Of a DNA stretch of 64,000 nucleotides, positions 8,457 to 19,113 are shown in pieces. Position 1 is the stretch's first letter, and each line of letters begins with the position of its first letter. A model generated the notes under the pieces. That model worked only from the letters and a program-made list of their open reading frames with translations. It made no database searches and was not told the DNA's origin. Source of the DNA: Planctomycetaceae bacterium (GTDB lineage Bacteria > Planctomycetota > Planctomycetia > Planctomycetales > Planctomycetaceae); NCBI GenBank assembly GCA_019636285.1, contig JAHBXV010000003.1, positions 62,001-126,000 on the forward strand. Direction: 5' to 3'. The position numbers were made by a program, and so were the translations under genes.

Positions 8457-11400
8457 TTAGATCGACCGCATCCGCTTCAGGAACTCGGTCGTCACCGTGT
8501 CCAGACGAGTCGATTCCTGGGACAAGCCTTCCGCGGCAGTCAGGATGTCGCCCGCGCCGCGACCGCTTTCATCGGCCGCTTGCGAGACTCCCTGAATGTT
8601 GTTCGTCACTTCCACCGTGCCGCGAGCGGCTTCGGCCACGTTCCGCGAGATTTCATTCGTGGCAGCCGACTGCTGTTCGACCGCGCCGGCAATCGTCGTG
8701 GAAATCTCATTGATGCGGCGGATGCTGTCGCCGATTCCCTGAATGGCGGTGACTGCGACACCGGTCGCACTTTGGATGGCCCCGATCTTGGCGCCAATTT
8801 CCTCGGTGGCACGGGCCGTCTGCCGAGCCAGTTCCTTGACTTCGTTCGCCACGACGGCGAAACCCTTGCCCGCCTCGCCAGCCCGCGCCGCTTCGATCGT
8901 GGCGTTCAAGGCCAGCAGATTGGTCTGCTGAGCGATCGACGTGATCACCTTGACCACCTGGCCAATCTCGTTGCTCGATTCACCTAGATGCTGAATCGTG
9001 TCATTCGTACGTTCCGCGTCCTTGACCGCGTTCGCGGTCATGCGCGAAGCCTCCTGCACGTTTCGGGCGATCTCGGCGATCGACTTGCTGAGTTCTTCAG
9101 CAGCCGATGACACCGTTTCAACATTACGAGTCGCTTCCTCACTGGCCGCGGCAACGATCTGAGACTGACGAGCGGTCTGTTCGCTGGCGGCAGCCATCGA
9201 CTTCGAACTAGCCTGCATTTCGGTCGCGGCAGCGGTAACGATTTCGACGACGCCCTTGACGTCGCGCTCGAAGTCGTCGGCCATTTTCACCTGCTCGCTG
9301 ATAATCTGCCAGCAGACCATCGGCCCGATGTATTCGCCGCTCTCGCTGACAATCGCGGAAACATTCAGTTCGAGCATTTCCGGACCAAGCGCGATGCGGG
9401 CTCGGTGCGGAAGATTCGACGGGTCCGACAGCAACCGGCGCTGATGTTCCGGTTGCTTGTGGAAGATGTCGATCGACTCGCCAATCAGCTTGTCGACGGG
9501 TCGCGGCAGGTACTTCTGCACCTTGCCGAGGGCTTGCGTCGACGCGGGGTTCATGTAAACGAGTTCGAGTTTGCTGTTGGCCATCATGACCGGCGACGGC
9601 ATGTTCTGCATCATCTGCTGGACACGGAATGCCTCTTCGCGGGCATGAACGGCCGACGTAATATCCTGGGCGAACTTCACGACCTTTGTCACGTTGCCGC
9701 GCGAGTCGCGAATCGGGGCATAGATCGCGTGAATGTAGATGGTGTTGCCGCTTTTGCCGACGCGCTGGAATTCGCCGGTCATTGCTTCCCCGGCATTGAG
9801 CCGGTTCCAGAAGTCGCGGTATTCGGCACTTTTGCGAAGGCTTTCACTGACGAACATCGAGTGATGTCGACCGCGGATTTCCTCGAGTGTGTAGCCAACC
9901 GTCTGAAGGAAGGCGGGATTCGCATCCACGATCGTCCCGTCGAGCTTAAACTCGATGACGGCGTTCGTCGCATGAACCGCCGACATCTGGCCAGCCAGGT
10001 CCGCGTTCTTTTCCTCGGTAGCAACTTTCTCCGTAATAATGTCCCACGTCACCATCGGACCGATATACCGTCCCTTGGCATCGTTGACGGCGGTGATGAG
10101 CAGTTCGGCGATTTCGGGGCCGATCTTGATGCGCGCGGTCCGAGGCAGGGAACTCGGATTGCTGACAATGCCGCGCTGATGGGCCGGGTTCTTATGGAAA
10201 ATGTCGATGCTCGACCCGACGACTTCCTCGGGTTTGACGGGCAAGTATTCCTTCAATCGCTGGAGCAGGGCCGTCGTCGACGGGTTGGCGTAGGTGATGG
10301 TCATGTTCTGGTCGGCGAAGATCATGCTGCTGGGCGAGGCTTCGACCATGCATTTCAGCTTATACGCCTCCTGCTGATTCAGGGTTGCCGTCACGAGTTT
10401 CGCGATGTTCTCGATGGCCGCCCGCCGCTCGTCGCTCTCGGCGAATTCATCGTCGAAATCGAAAAACAGAATGCCGGTTGTCTCGCCACACGTGCTAACG
10501 GGCGCCGCGTACTGGCCACCGTACGGGCGGCGGCGTGTGTCCGAGGATTGCTGATATTCAACATGCCCGGACTTGGCGGCGAGGCCAAGGAAGTCCTGAG
10601 CGGATCCTCCGCGACCGAGAGTTCCTTCTTCTTCCAAGGCGGTCCATCCCGCCTTGCCGCGAACCCAGAAGCCCGCATACTTCCAGTCGAATCGATCACA
10701 GACACGCTGCACGACGACGCGGGCCGCCTCCTTGATCGATAGCGTTTCGGATAATTCCCCAATCAGATCAATGACCAGGGAGTTGTTGACCTGGGACGCC
10801 GTGGCGAGACGGTTTTCTTCGCCGCTAGCGATCGGGCTTGTATTCAAGGGACCACTGTTCTGCGGGGAATTCAGCAACTGCTGAGACATGGGAGCAATCT
10901 CCGATTCGGGCCCGTCAGGCTGTGAGACCTCGTTAGGCGCTGTGACGTTGAGTGGGGAAGAAATTTCAGGTCGCGGGAAATCTTCAGAAAGCTCCGATGC
11001 CGTGCGTTCGGCCGACGTATCGTTCAGGGCCTTCGGCGGCGACAGCAGACGGCGCTGTTCACGAGTCGCCCGCATCAGGTGTTCCATCAAGCGGTCGACG
11101 GCCCGAGTCCAGGCGTCACCCGTCAGTTGCCAATCGCTCCCGGCGGCATCGGCCAGAGTGTTCAAGAATGTCCGTGCCAGCGGGCCAAAATCCGCGGGCT
11201 CGAACCCCAACCGTGAAAGCTGGGTCGCGATTTCGCCGGCCAGCTTTTCCAGTGCGGGCGGACGATCGAGGTTCCGCAGCAGCACATTCAGCGTGACGAC
11301 AATCTGTTCGTGGTGTTCGACCAGCCAGACACCCGGCACCAGGGGCGCCATGATCGGATAGTCTTCGAGCAACAGCGCGTAGAACCGCTCGGCAATATCC

Positions 11401-11459
11401 GCTCCTCGAAGCGAAAACTGCTCCAGCGACTGACGCAGGGTGGCGGGATCGGCCAGCAA
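8457..11459 (-). CDS. Soluble chemoreceptor with globin, GAF and three PAS domains
   Basis: A 1000-residue cytoplasmic methyl-accepting protein with no membrane segment. Order: globin-like domain (1-138), low-complexity linker (140-225), GAF (228-362), PAS (370-478), PAS (493-603), PAS (615-722), and the MCP signalling domain (735-1000) with the hairpin-tip region ending [11 protein letters not shown]. The first and third PAS domains are close copies of each other (both contain GESIDIFHK- or GSSIDIFHK-like and IGPMV motifs), so one arose by duplication. The globin alignment [12 protein letters not shown] puts Leu81 where flavohemoglobins have the heme-ligating His. The start is a TTG at 11459, just after an in-frame stop, with no clear ribosome site. 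It lies between cheW and cheY. Confidence 0.88.
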   Translation of the reverse strand: MLADPATLRQSLEQFSLRGADIAERFYALLLEDYPIMAPLVPGVWLVEHHEQIVVTLNVLLRNLDRPPALEKLAGEIATQLSRLGFEPADFGPLARTFLNTLADAAGSDWQLTGDAWTRAVDRLMEHLMRATREQRRLLSPPKALNDTSAERTASELSEDFPRPEISSPLNVTAPNEVSQPDGPESEIAPMSQQLLNSPQNSGPLNTSPIASGEENRLATASQVNNSLVIDLIGELSETLSIKEAARVVVQRVCDRFDWKYAGFWVRGKAGWTALEEEGTLGRGGSAQDFLGLAAKSGHVEYQQSSDTRRRPYGGQYAAPVSTCGETTGILFFDFDDEFAESDERRAAIENIAKLVTATLNQQEAYKLKCMVEASPSSMIFADQNMTITYANPSTTALLQRLKEYLPVKPEEVVGSSIDIFHKNPAHQRGIVSNPSSLPRTARIKIGPEIAELLITAVNDAKGRYIGPMVTWDIITEKVATEEKNADLAGQMSAVHATNAVIEFKLDGTIVDANPAFLQTVGYTLEEIRGRHHSMFVSESLRKSAEYRDFWNRLNAGEAMTGEFQRVGKSGNTIYIHAIYAPIRDSRGNVTKVVKFAQDITSAVHAREEAFRVQQMMQNMPSPVMMANSKLELVYMNPASTQALGKVQKYLPRPVDKLIGESIDIFHKQPEHQRRLLSDPSNLPHRARIALGPEMLELNVSAIVSESGEYIGPMVCWQIISEQVKMADDFERDVKGVVEIVTAAATEMQASSKSMAAASEQTARQSQIVAAASEEATRNVETVSSAAEELSKSIAEIARNVQEASRMTANAVKDAERTNDTIQHLGESSNEIGQVVKVITSIAQQTNLLALNATIEAARAGEAGKGFAVVANEVKELARQTARATEEIGAKIGAIQSATGVAVTAIQGIGDSIRRINEISTTIAGAVEQQSAATNEISRNVAEAARGTVEVTNNIQGVSQAADESGRGAGDILTAAEGLSQESTRLDTVTTEFLKRMRSI

Positions 11460-11536
11460 GGCTAATGACTTTCACTGCGGATCAGCCCGGTTAGCGCGGG
11501 CCACTGTTGTTTTTCAGACCAGTTGAATGACGTTCT

Positions 11537-12022
11537 TCAGTTCAGGTTCAGCACGGCTCCTACATCCAGAATGACCAACAGGCGATCTTCGAGACGGGAC
11601 ACACCGCGCGTAACGGATCGCCACCGGCTTTCGAGCGTGCGCGGCGGTGGTTCGATCGTTTCCTCATTCAGGCGGATCACATCGCCAACTTCATCAACCA
11701 GCAGGCTGAACGATTCGCCTTTGTGCCTGACGACGACATTCAGGAATGGCTTGCCATCGCGCGGCTGCGAAATTCCCAGCCGGTGCCGCAAATTGAAAGC
11801 AGTGACGATCTGTCCTCGCAGATTCAGGAGCCCCGCGACCTCGGCACGGGCCAGGGGGGTCGGAGCAATTGTCTGCGGGTTCAGGACTTCCTGAACCACC
11901 TGGACCGGAATCCCAAGTAACTGGTCGCCCACCCAGAACGAGACGTACTGGTTCTCAACGCCCTGGTTTCTCGGCTGTTCGGCCAGACTGCCTCGCGAAG
12001 CCGCCGTGGTGGCAACACTCAT
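11537..12022 (-). CDS. cheW: Chemotaxis coupling protein
   Basis: The scaffold that links CheA to the receptor array. The ~160 residues form a single CheW (SH3-like) domain: [30 protein letters not shown] and [12 protein letters not shown] are typical. The ATG at 12022 overlaps the cheA stop as ATGA; a GTG at 12028 is also in frame. Position between cheA and the receptor gene fits a co-expressed signalling unit. Confidence 0.93.
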   Translation of the reverse strand: MSVATTAASRGSLAEQPRNQGVENQYVSFWVGDQLLGIPVQVVQEVLNPQTIAPTPLARAEVAGLLNLRGQIVTAFNLRHRLGISQPRDGKPFLNVVVRHKGESFSLLVDEVGDVIRLNEETIEPPPRTLESRWRSVTRGVSRLEDRLLVILDVGAVLNLN

Positions 12023-14667
12023 GCGCACTCTCCTGAAAGTCCTCGCGCGCTCATCAGTTCACGAAGGACCGCGCGAAACTGCGCGGCGTCGAACTTCACG
12101 ATGACGCGATCAAACTCTCCGGCGAGAGTCTGCAGGCTGGGCGACTGATTCTGCTCGGCTGCGAGACCCAGGACGACGGCCCGCCGGAACCGGTCATGTC
12201 CGCGAACCCACTCGGGCAAAGTTATTCCGGCAGAATCTGGCGGGAGGACTTCTCCCACGATGGCTTCGAAATCGCCGTCGTGCGAAAGGCGCTCGATGGC
12301 CGCTGCGGTCGTTTCCACCGTGATCGCCCGATATCCATCGGCCTCAAGGATCGACTTCACCAGGTTGCGGAAGAAAATCGAGCGATCGGCGATAAGGACC
12401 CGCGGCGGCTTATCGGCGCGAGGACGGAACCACTGCGGATCGGCCTGCATCAGATACGACTGCGTGTCGAGAACTTCCGTTGCATGACCGCCAACGAGTG
12501 CCGTGCCCAGGGTTCCCCTTCGCGTGGAGGGCATATGAATCCGGAGCGGCTCTTCGACAATGTCGACAATTTCTTCCGCCATCAGCCCCAGAGAGCGCTG
12601 ACCTTCGCTGAACACGACGACCTGCTGCATTCCCGATGCGGTCAGTCCGCCGGACTCGCCGCCGATGGGAACGAGTTGCAGCAGGTTGCCGCGATATTTC
12701 ACCAGCAGTCGATCGCCGCTGCGTTCGATCTCCTTCGTCGGAAATTCTTCGAGTCGCGAAACGAGTCCCAGCGGGACGGCATAAATGTCGCTGCCGGAGC
12801 GGAAGAGCAGGAGGGGAACACGGTCATCGTCTTCACGGCCTTCGTCTGTGTCGCCGCGCGCCTTCAATTCAGACGACAACCCGCCAAACGTGGCCGCAAT
12901 TCCCGAGACATCCAGAATCATAATGACTCGGCCATCACCCAGAATTGTCGTCCCCTGGTAAACCTTGATGTCCTTGAGCAGTTGCCCCACGGGTTTAACG
13001 ACAATTTCCTGAGTGTCGAAGACCTCGGAAACGATCAGCCCAAATTGCTCCTCGCCGACCTGCACGACGACGATATTCGTGTCTTCCTCGCTGGCGCCAG
13101 GCGGTTCTTCGAGGTTCAGCACATTCGTCAGCGAAACCAGCGGCAGCAGACGATCACGCAGGCGATAGACTTCACGATCGTGGACTCGCTCGATTTTTTG
13201 GCGGTCCTCGGCGGACAGTCGCACCAGTTCGACGATCGCCAGTTGCGGGATCGCGAACGTCTGTCCACCACTTTCGACCACCAGGGCTGACACGATGGCA
13301 AGAGTAAGGGGAATGCGGATGCGAACCGTTGTTCCCGAACCTTCCTGGGACGAAAGCTCGATTGTTCCACCAATCCGCTCAATCTCGGTCCGAACGACGT
13401 CCATGCCGACGCCGCGTCCGGAAATCGATGTCACGGCTTCAGCAGTCGAGAACCCAGCCCGGAAAATCAGCCGGAGGATCTCGCTGTCCGACATCTGGGC
13501 ACTCTCGGCCTCCGAGACGATGCCGTTTTCGATGGCTTTGCGCAACACTCGACCACGGTTGATTCCCGAGCCGTCGTCGGAGATCCGAATGATGACGTGG
13601 CCTCCCTCATGGAAGGCGTGCAGTTGGATGCGGCCAATCTCCGACTTGCCGCGCTGCCGACGGATCTCCGGGCTTTCGATGCCGTGGTCGGCCGAGTTCC
13701 GCACCATGTGGGTGAGCGGATCCTTGATCGCGTCGAGCACGGTCCGGTCGAGTTCGGTTTCCGCTCCCTGCATCTCGAGTTCAATTTGCTTTCCCGTGAT
13801 CTGACACAGGTCGCGGACCAGCCGAGGCAGCTTGTTCCAGGCGTTGCCGATGGGCTGCATCCGGGTCTTCATGACCCCTTCCTGCAGATCGGTCGTCACG
13901 TGATTCAGCATCGCGATCGGGGCGGAGAACCGAGATTCGTCATCGCCGCGCACCATCTGCAGCAACTGATTTCTGGTTAGAACCAGCTCGCCCACCAGGT
14001 TCATCAGACGGTCGAGAACATTCACGTTCACGCGAATGGAAAGGTCCGCCACTCCCGACTTGGCTTCGTCGACACTCGCCGGAACTTTCGGGCGATCGAC
14101 CGGCTTCGCGACGGGCGTGTCAGCCACCGCATCGGGTTTCTCGGCAACGGTTGCCGTCTCGCGAGGCATTGCTGACGCGGCGGGTTCGATCTCCCGTTCG
14201 ACGGGGGCCGGGACTGGCGTCGGAGGCGATACAGGTGCGACAGCAGGCGGAACCAGCGTCCGATCGGCTCGCGGAGGGGCTGCTAGGGACGACAGAAGTT
14301 CAAGCCGATGCAACAGGTCTCGCGAATCGAGGACGGGCTCCTCGCCCGTCTCTTCAAGCCCGCGCAACAAATCCTTGATGCGATCGACCCCTTCCAGCAC
14401 GATGGAAATAGCCGACGGGCAAACGTCCAGGCACCGGTCTCGCATTTTCCCCAGGACATTTTCCGTCGAGTGGGCGACTTCGCCCAGCCGCGACAATCCA
14501 AGAAATCCGCACGTCCCCTTAAGGGTGTGGATTGTCCGGAAAATGCTGGCAATCAGTTCGGCGTCGCCGGGTTCCTGCTCCAGTCGCACGATCTCGGTGT
14601 CGAGCAGGCCAAGATTTTCCCAGCTCTCGGCCAGGAATTCCTGCAGTAGGTCGGCTTCAACGGCCAC
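12019..14667 (-). CDS. cheA: Chemotaxis histidine kinase with two CheW modules and a degenerate receiver
   Basis: The central kinase of the array: it autophosphorylates and passes phosphate to CheY and CheB. At 882 residues it is longer than usual. Order: Hpt domain with phospho-His47 in [12 protein letters not shown]; proline-rich linker (~118-205); dimerisation helices ([20 protein letters not shown]); HATPase with [10 protein letters not shown] and [10 protein letters not shown]; CheW domain; a second CheW-like domain ([19 protein letters not shown]); and a C-terminal receiver-like domain (~754-882). In this last domain the phospho-acceptor Asp position is Glu806 ([11 protein letters not shown]) and the acidic pair is reduced to ADRS, so it should not be phosphorylated. 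The GTG start has GGAG 7 nt upstream. It probably leads the operon. Confidence 0.93.
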   Translation of the reverse strand: MAVEADLLQEFLAESWENLGLLDTEIVRLEQEPGDAELIASIFRTIHTLKGTCGFLGLSRLGEVAHSTENVLGKMRDRCLDVCPSAISIVLEGVDRIKDLLRGLEETGEEPVLDSRDLLHRLELLSSLAAPPRADRTLVPPAVAPVSPPTPVPAPVEREIEPAASAMPRETATVAEKPDAVADTPVAKPVDRPKVPASVDEAKSGVADLSIRVNVNVLDRLMNLVGELVLTRNQLLQMVRGDDESRFSAPIAMLNHVTTDLQEGVMKTRMQPIGNAWNKLPRLVRDLCQITGKQIELEMQGAETELDRTVLDAIKDPLTHMVRNSADHGIESPEIRRQRGKSEIGRIQLHAFHEGGHVIIRISDDGSGINRGRVLRKAIENGIVSEAESAQMSDSEILRLIFRAGFSTAEAVTSISGRGVGMDVVRTEIERIGGTIELSSQEGSGTTVRIRIPLTLAIVSALVVESGGQTFAIPQLAIVELVRLSAEDRQKIERVHDREVYRLRDRLLPLVSLTNVLNLEEPPGASEEDTNIVVVQVGEEQFGLIVSEVFDTQEIVVKPVGQLLKDIKVYQGTTILGDGRVIMILDVSGIAATFGGLSSELKARGDTDEGREDDDRVPLLLFRSGSDIYAVPLGLVSRLEEFPTKEIERSGDRLLVKYRGNLLQLVPIGGESGGLTASGMQQVVVFSEGQRSLGLMAEEIVDIVEEPLRIHMPSTRRGTLGTALVGGHATEVLDTQSYLMQADPQWFRPRADKPPRVLIADRSIFFRNLVKSILEADGYRAITVETTAAAIERLSHDGDFEAIVGEVLPPDSAGITLPEWVRGHDRFRRAVVLGLAAEQNQSPSLQTLAGEFDRVIVKFDAAQFRAVLRELMSARGLSGECA

Positions 14668-15031
14668 GAAGATTCTCCGTCATCGCCTCCGTGCGACTCG
14701 ACTCGAACCGGATCACATCTGCCGAACAGGAGTGCTGGCACTCCAACGAATCTTCATTCGTCAAGTCGGTTCCCGGTTCGAGACGCAAAAAGATTTCGCA
14801 ATCGCTTGTCCAACAAATACGCCGCGTTCCACCATGCCATTCGCTTCCAACCGTCTGAACGTCCCGTGACGGACTTCCCTTGCATTCGTTCAGGTTTGAC
14901 AGCCGGAAGAAGGAAATCCCCCATTCAGCGGCCGCCGTCTCTATAAACGCGGACACTAATGCGGCGAAGAAATTGCCCTCCTGGACGCCGGCGAATGCCG
15001 CCAGTCTCGGAGTTGTCTTCGTGCACGCCAT
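14657..15031 (-). CDS. Possible small protein translationally coupled to cheA
   Basis: A minus-strand frame of ~124 residues ending at a TGA that overlaps the cheA start by 11 bp. From about residue 15 it looks protein-like (FFAALVSAFIETAAAEWG, then CEIFLRLEPGTDLTNED) and its codons favour G or C at position three in part. The start is uncertain: the ATG at 15031 lacks a ribosome site, and the frame continues upstream to a GTG at 15145. No family was recognised. It could be a real first gene of the che operon or simply an open frame upstream of cheA. The rest of 14668-15161 holds nothing else recognised. Confidence 0.35.
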   Translation of the reverse strand: MACTKTTPRLAAFAGVQEGNFFAALVSAFIETAAAEWGISFFRLSNLNECKGSPSRDVQTVGSEWHGGTRRICWTSDCEIFLRLEPGTDLTNEDSLECQHSCSADVIRFESSRTEAMTENLRGR

Positions 15032-15161
15032 GCGTTGGAATGATGGCCGGATCCGTCGCTCGTCCTTACCAGGCGGGACAAGACGCCATGATGGTATTGC
15101 GGGCGGATTCCCTCCCAATGGCCAGTTGGTGCGAGTCGTCGTCACGAATCAGGAGCCATCC

Positions 15162-15809
15162 ATGTCCGACATCGAGAGCCTGAATCAGCGGATCGATGCT
15201 GAATTTGCTTCGCACGAGGCGCGCCTGGAATCGTTTCGGGAAGAACAGCTTCGCGAGTACGAAGGTCGCCACGAGCGGCTTGAACGCCTTGAGGCCGTTT
15301 TCCGGGAACTGCGCGGCGTCTGGGCACCCCGACTGGAAGCACTGGCCGCGAAGTTTGGCGACAAAGTCCATGTGACACCCCGCATCACCCCATCGAGCCG
15401 ACAAGGGGTTTTCGACTTTCAATCGCAACTGGCGAAAATTGAGCTGCGGTTTGGGGCCACCACCGACCCCGATGTACGCCGCGTGGTGCTCACCTATGAT
15501 CTGGATATCCTGCCCATCCTGATGCGTTTCGAATCGCACTCCGAGATTGAATTCCCGATCGACAGTGTCGACAGGGAAGCAGCGGGGAAGTGGATGGACG
15601 ACCGGATTCTTGGCTTCGTGAAGACATATCTCTCGCTGCACGAGAATGAGATGTACCTCAAGGGTCTCATGGTCGACGATCCGATCGCCGGGGTTCGGTT
15701 TCCAAAGTTCGCGGCCGCTTGCAGCCTCAATCATGGCGGCACGACGTATTACTTCATTGGTGAAGAAACGCGTAACGAGTTCGCGAAGCAGAAGGGCATC
15801 AGCGGTTGA
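15162..15809 (+). CDS. Hypothetical protein with N-terminal coiled coil
   Basis: A 215-residue soluble protein of unknown function. Residues 1-50 are charged and heptad-like (many Glu/Arg/Leu), suggesting a coiled coil; the rest is mixed alpha/beta with conserved-looking stretches such as VVLTYDLDILPILMRF and WMDDRILGFVKTYL. The ATG at 15162 is chosen because AGGAG lies 6 nt upstream; the frame is open further left to 14880 but that extension looks non-coding. It diverges from cheA. The stop at 15807-15809 precedes the convergent kinase gene by 61 bp. No motif reveals its role. Confidence 0.75.
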   Translation: MSDIESLNQRIDAEFASHEARLESFREEQLREYEGRHERLERLEAVFRELRGVWAPRLEALAAKFGDKVHVTPRITPSSRQGVFDFQSQLAKIELRFGATTDPDVRRVVLTYDLDILPILMRFESHSEIEFPIDSVDREAAGKWMDDRILGFVKTYLSLHENEMYLKGLMVDDPIAGVRFPKFAAACSLNHGGTTYYFIGEETRNEFAKQKGISG

Positions 15810-15870
15810 TTGCGTTAGCGTTTAAACCGGTCCGGCAAGTCGAAGTGCCGTGACGTGGCCCGCGCACGCC

Positions 15871-17415
15871 TCAATTCGAAAGGCCCTCGCCGACAAGACG
15901 ATCCAGCCAGTCGGTCCGCGTCGAATCGGCGAGAATGACATCTCGCTGTTCCCGATCATCCAAGGGCTCGTGCGTCTGCAACTGCTTCCGTAGGACGGCG
16001 ATGTCGGCATCCGACGGATCAGTCCTCTCGGTCTGTCGTAACGTCAGGCGCTGTTCGAGCGTCGCGACATCGGCGACTACCGAGACGATGCGGAAGTTCA
16101 CGCCACGTCGGTGCGCGAGTTCCCGAAAGATGTCGCGCTGCCAGCGGGACAAGGAGGCCGCATCGATGACTGCAAGAAATCCTGCATCCAGGATCGCTTC
16201 GACACATTGCATGAGTCGCTCGCGATAGAGCCTGAGCGTGATCTCTGCGGCGTATCGGTCTCCGGTCAGTACGATGTCGTGTTCCGTTCCCCACAGCCCG
16301 AAGAGCCGTTTGCGTTCCGCATCGGAGCGGACAACCACGGCCGGCAAACGCTCAATAATCGAGCGGGCCGCAACCGACTTACCACTGCCCGAGAATCCAT
16401 GCATCAGCACGATTCCACCGCTCGTTGTGTGGATCGTCTGGCGGGCCAGTTCAACGTACTGTTCCAGATTGCCGGTCAGTGCAGCTTCTTCCTCGGCAGT
16501 CATATCGGCCTGCTGAAGTCGCAGGGCCGTCACCTTGGCGCGGACGAGTGCCCGATAGGCGAAGTACCACTTCCAGCCATGCAAGCCGGCGTAGTCTCCG
16601 GATTCCATGTACACGGCGTTCAGAAATCGCGACGCGAGACTCGTGTAGCCCTGTTCGCGTAGGTCCATCACGGTGAAGGCAATCTCGGCGACGACATCGG
16701 TCCAACTGAGCTTCGGATTGAACTCCAGGCAATCGAAGGCTTCGATCTCGCCATTCCGCCACACCATGTTGCCCAGGTGCAAGTCGCCATGACATTCACG
16801 AACAAACCCGCTCGACTTGCGCGCGGCAAACCACGACGCCAACTTTTCCACCGCGCCATCAATCCATGATGAGACTTCCGCAACCGAATCCGCCAAGGTT
16901 CCAATCGGCCGTAGCGGTTCCAGGCACTCGGTCATCGCGGCGCGAATCAGTTCCGGAGTCCCGTAGGGGTCGGTCGCCGTCGCGCGGCTCGCGCGGGCGT
17001 GAAACGTCGCAATTTTCCGGGCAAACCGCTCAAGAGCTTCCGCCGACACCGACTGCCGTCCCAGCGCGTCGGGAAGCAGGTCTTCCTGGGGAAACTGCCG
17101 CATGCGGACCGCGTATTCGATGGGCTCGCCCTGGCCCTGCAACCTCGGAGATTCGGGCGAGCCATGGATGGGCACCACGTCGACATAGAGATCGGGTGCC
17201 AGACGGCGATTGAGACGGACTTCCTCCTCGCAAAAGTGTTTTCGTCGGGCGAGCGTGGTGAAATCGACAAATCCGAAGTCGACGGGTTTCTTGAGTTTGT
17301 AGGCATACTCGCCGGTGAGGATGACCCATGAGATATGGGTTTCCAGCAGTTGTGGAGACGAAACGGCATGATCGTAAGCGGCCGGTTTCATCAATCCCTG
17401 AATGAGCGGCGTCAT
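15871..17415 (-). CDS. Bifunctional APH-like kinase / P-loop ATPase
   Basis: A 514-residue fusion of an aminoglycoside-phosphotransferase-like domain and a P-loop kinase domain, a common bacterial pairing of unknown substrate. The N-terminal half (1-320) shows YKLKKPVDFGFVDF and the catalytic loop HGDLHLGNMVW followed by AFDCLEFN, equivalent to the APH Brenner motif and the metal-binding Asp. The C-terminal half (330-514) has the Walker A motif GFSGSGKS and DAASLSRWQRD downstream, resembling gluconate-kinase-like ATPases. The ATG at 17415 has GGAG about 7 nt upstream. It is monocistronic and diverges from rhaA. It is unlikely to be a resistance gene; a role in small-molecule phosphorylation is inferred. 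Confidence 0.85.
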   Translation of the reverse strand: MTPLIQGLMKPAAYDHAVSSPQLLETHISWVILTGEYAYKLKKPVDFGFVDFTTLARRKHFCEEEVRLNRRLAPDLYVDVVPIHGSPESPRLQGQGEPIEYAVRMRQFPQEDLLPDALGRQSVSAEALERFARKIATFHARASRATATDPYGTPELIRAAMTECLEPLRPIGTLADSVAEVSSWIDGAVEKLASWFAARKSSGFVRECHGDLHLGNMVWRNGEIEAFDCLEFNPKLSWTDVVAEIAFTVMDLREQGYTSLASRFLNAVYMESGDYAGLHGWKWYFAYRALVRAKVTALRLQQADMTAEEEAALTGNLEQYVELARQTIHTTSGGIVLMHGFSGSGKSVAARSIIERLPAVVVRSDAERKRLFGLWGTEHDIVLTGDRYAAEITLRLYRERLMQCVEAILDAGFLAVIDAASLSRWQRDIFRELAHRRGVNFRIVSVVADVATLEQRLTLRQTERTDPSDADIAVLRKQLQTHEPLDDREQRDVILADSTRTDWLDRLVGEGLSN

Positions 17416-17612
17416 GTTTGTTCTCCGGTCGGGGGAGTTGCGTGTTCATTCTGCCGGAGATTGTCGGCGATTGCTCCAAGACGGGCATGAATCGTTGTCG
17501 ATAAGAAACAGTAGACTGGAAATCGGCAGCGGATTTTTGTGGCGTCTGATTGCCTCGCCTGGGAAAAATCAACGGTTTCACCCGCGATACAACCTGCCGA
17601 GGAGCCACGCCC

Positions 17613-18947
17613 GTGCCAACATCGACCAGCCACATTGAAACGGCCTATTCGCTGGCACGCGATCGATACGGTGAATTGGGCGTGGATGTCGATGCCGCGT
17701 TGCAAAGACTTCGGGATGTCTCGCTGTCGCTGCACTGCTGGCAGGGCGACGACGTAGCCGGCTTTGAAGGCGGAACCACTGAGATCGGCGGAGGGCTCGC
17801 AGTCACCGGGCGCTATCCGGGCCGGGCACGAACCGTCGACGAACTTCGCGACGACCTCGATCAGGCGTACCGGCTGATTCCCGGAAACCATCGACTGAAT
17901 CTGCACGCCAGCTACGGCGAGTTCGGGGGACGCCAAGTCGACCGCGACGAAATCTCGATCGAACAATTCCAGGGCTGGATCGACTGGGCCCAAGAACGCT
18001 CGCTGGGACTGGACTTTAACCCCACGTATTTTGCCCATGAACTCGCCGACGACGGGATGACGCTCGCTCATCCGAATCCCACGATTCGAGACTTCTGGAT
18101 CCGGCACGGCCAGGCCTGTCGCCAGATTGCCGCCGAAATGGGCAGGCAACTCGGCTCGCCCTGCGTCAACAACGTCTGGATTCCCGATGGCATGAAGGAC
18201 ACGCCGGTCGATCGAAAAGGACCGCGCGAACGCCTGGTGGCCGCGCTGGACGAGGTCTTCGCGGAAACCTTCGCCTCGTCCGATTTGCGGGACGCGGTCG
18301 AATGCAAACTGTTCGGCCTCGGGTCCGAGAGTTATGTCGTCGGTTCGCACGAATTCTATCTGGGCTACGCGTTGTCGCGCGGAAAACTGGCCTGTCTGGA
18401 TGCCGGGCATTTCCACCCGACCGAGACCATTGCCGACAAGATCTCTTCGGTGCTCTGCTTCACCCCGGAAATCCTCCTGCACGTCAGCCGCGGAGTCCGT
18501 TGGGATAGCGACCACGTTGTCATTCTCGATGACCCGGTCATCGCGATCGCGCAAGAACTCGTCCGCGGCGACTTCCTCGGACGTGTGCATCTGGGACTCG
18601 ATTTCTTCGATGCCAGCATCCAGCGCGTGGCGGCCTGGGTCGTCGGCGCTCGCAGCATGCTCAAAGCGCTGCTCGCTGCGTTTCTCGAACCCATTGCACG
18701 CCTGCGCGAGGCAGAATCGACCGGCGACTACACGACGCGCCTGGTTCTCCTCGAAGAACAAAAGCTGCTGCCCGTGGGGGCCATCTGGGACTACTACTGT
18801 TTGACGCAGGATGTCCCCACTGGAATCGCGTGGCTCGAAGACGTCCGCCGTTACGAACGTGAAATCCAACAGGCCCGCCAGTTACCTCCGCGCGTGCTCA
18901 ATGCTCAAGTTGCCAGTGAGACTTCTTCGATCGGAATTGAGCGGTAA
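17613..18947 (+). CDS. rhaA: L-rhamnose isomerase
   Basis: It interconverts L-rhamnose and L-rhamnulose, the first step of rhamnose breakdown, using divalent metal. The 444 residues form a TIM barrel. Diagnostic stretches are [13 protein letters not shown] near the start, [10 protein letters not shown], the metal-site HEFYLGYA region, and DAGHFHPTE. The GTG at 17613 is chosen because GAGGAG lies 9-10 nt upstream; the frame is open to 17550. No rhamnulokinase, aldolase or microcompartment shell genes are adjacent, so the rest of the pathway must lie elsewhere. Planctomycetes often use rhamnose from algal polysaccharides, which fits the gene. Confidence 0.93.
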   Translation: MPTSTSHIETAYSLARDRYGELGVDVDAALQRLRDVSLSLHCWQGDDVAGFEGGTTEIGGGLAVTGRYPGRARTVDELRDDLDQAYRLIPGNHRLNLHASYGEFGGRQVDRDEISIEQFQGWIDWAQERSLGLDFNPTYFAHELADDGMTLAHPNPTIRDFWIRHGQACRQIAAEMGRQLGSPCVNNVWIPDGMKDTPVDRKGPRERLVAALDEVFAETFASSDLRDAVECKLFGLGSESYVVGSHEFYLGYALSRGKLACLDAGHFHPTETIADKISSVLCFTPEILLHVSRGVRWDSDHVVILDDPVIAIAQELVRGDFLGRVHLGLDFFDASIQRVAAWVVGARSMLKALLAAFLEPIARLREAESTGDYTTRLVLLEEQKLLPVGAIWDYYCLTQDVPTGIAWLEDVRRYEREIQQARQLPPRVLNAQVASETSSIGIER

Positions 18948-19113
18948 ACCGCGAGCGTAACGCTCCTCCACCACGCCGTGTCAACGGATCAGTTGACTTT
19001 GATGGTGGACCGCTCCAAAGTACGAACCGCGACCGACGGTTCGCTCGCTGTCCGGGTCGCAGAAAATGTAACGTGTCGGTATCAACGGCGTGTCAGTGGG
19101 GCGCGAGGGTGTG

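Noticed and set aside
9405-10742. 445-residue plus-strand frame inside the chemoreceptor gene
   Set aside because: Shadow of the receptor gene; the PAS and GAF motifs are all on the minus strand.
15871-17415. Aminoglycoside resistance gene
   Set aside because: The APH-like domain is fused to a P-loop kinase in a known chromosomal family with no link to resistance.
17412-18869. 485-residue minus-strand frame opposite rhaA
   Set aside because: rhaA on the other strand is unmistakable and this frame has no family features.
18948-19113. Terminator or riboswitch between rhaA and the amidase gene
   Set aside because: A 7-bp hairpin (19023-19043, CGAACCG/CGGTTCG) exists but no T-run follows and no known riboswitch was recognised.
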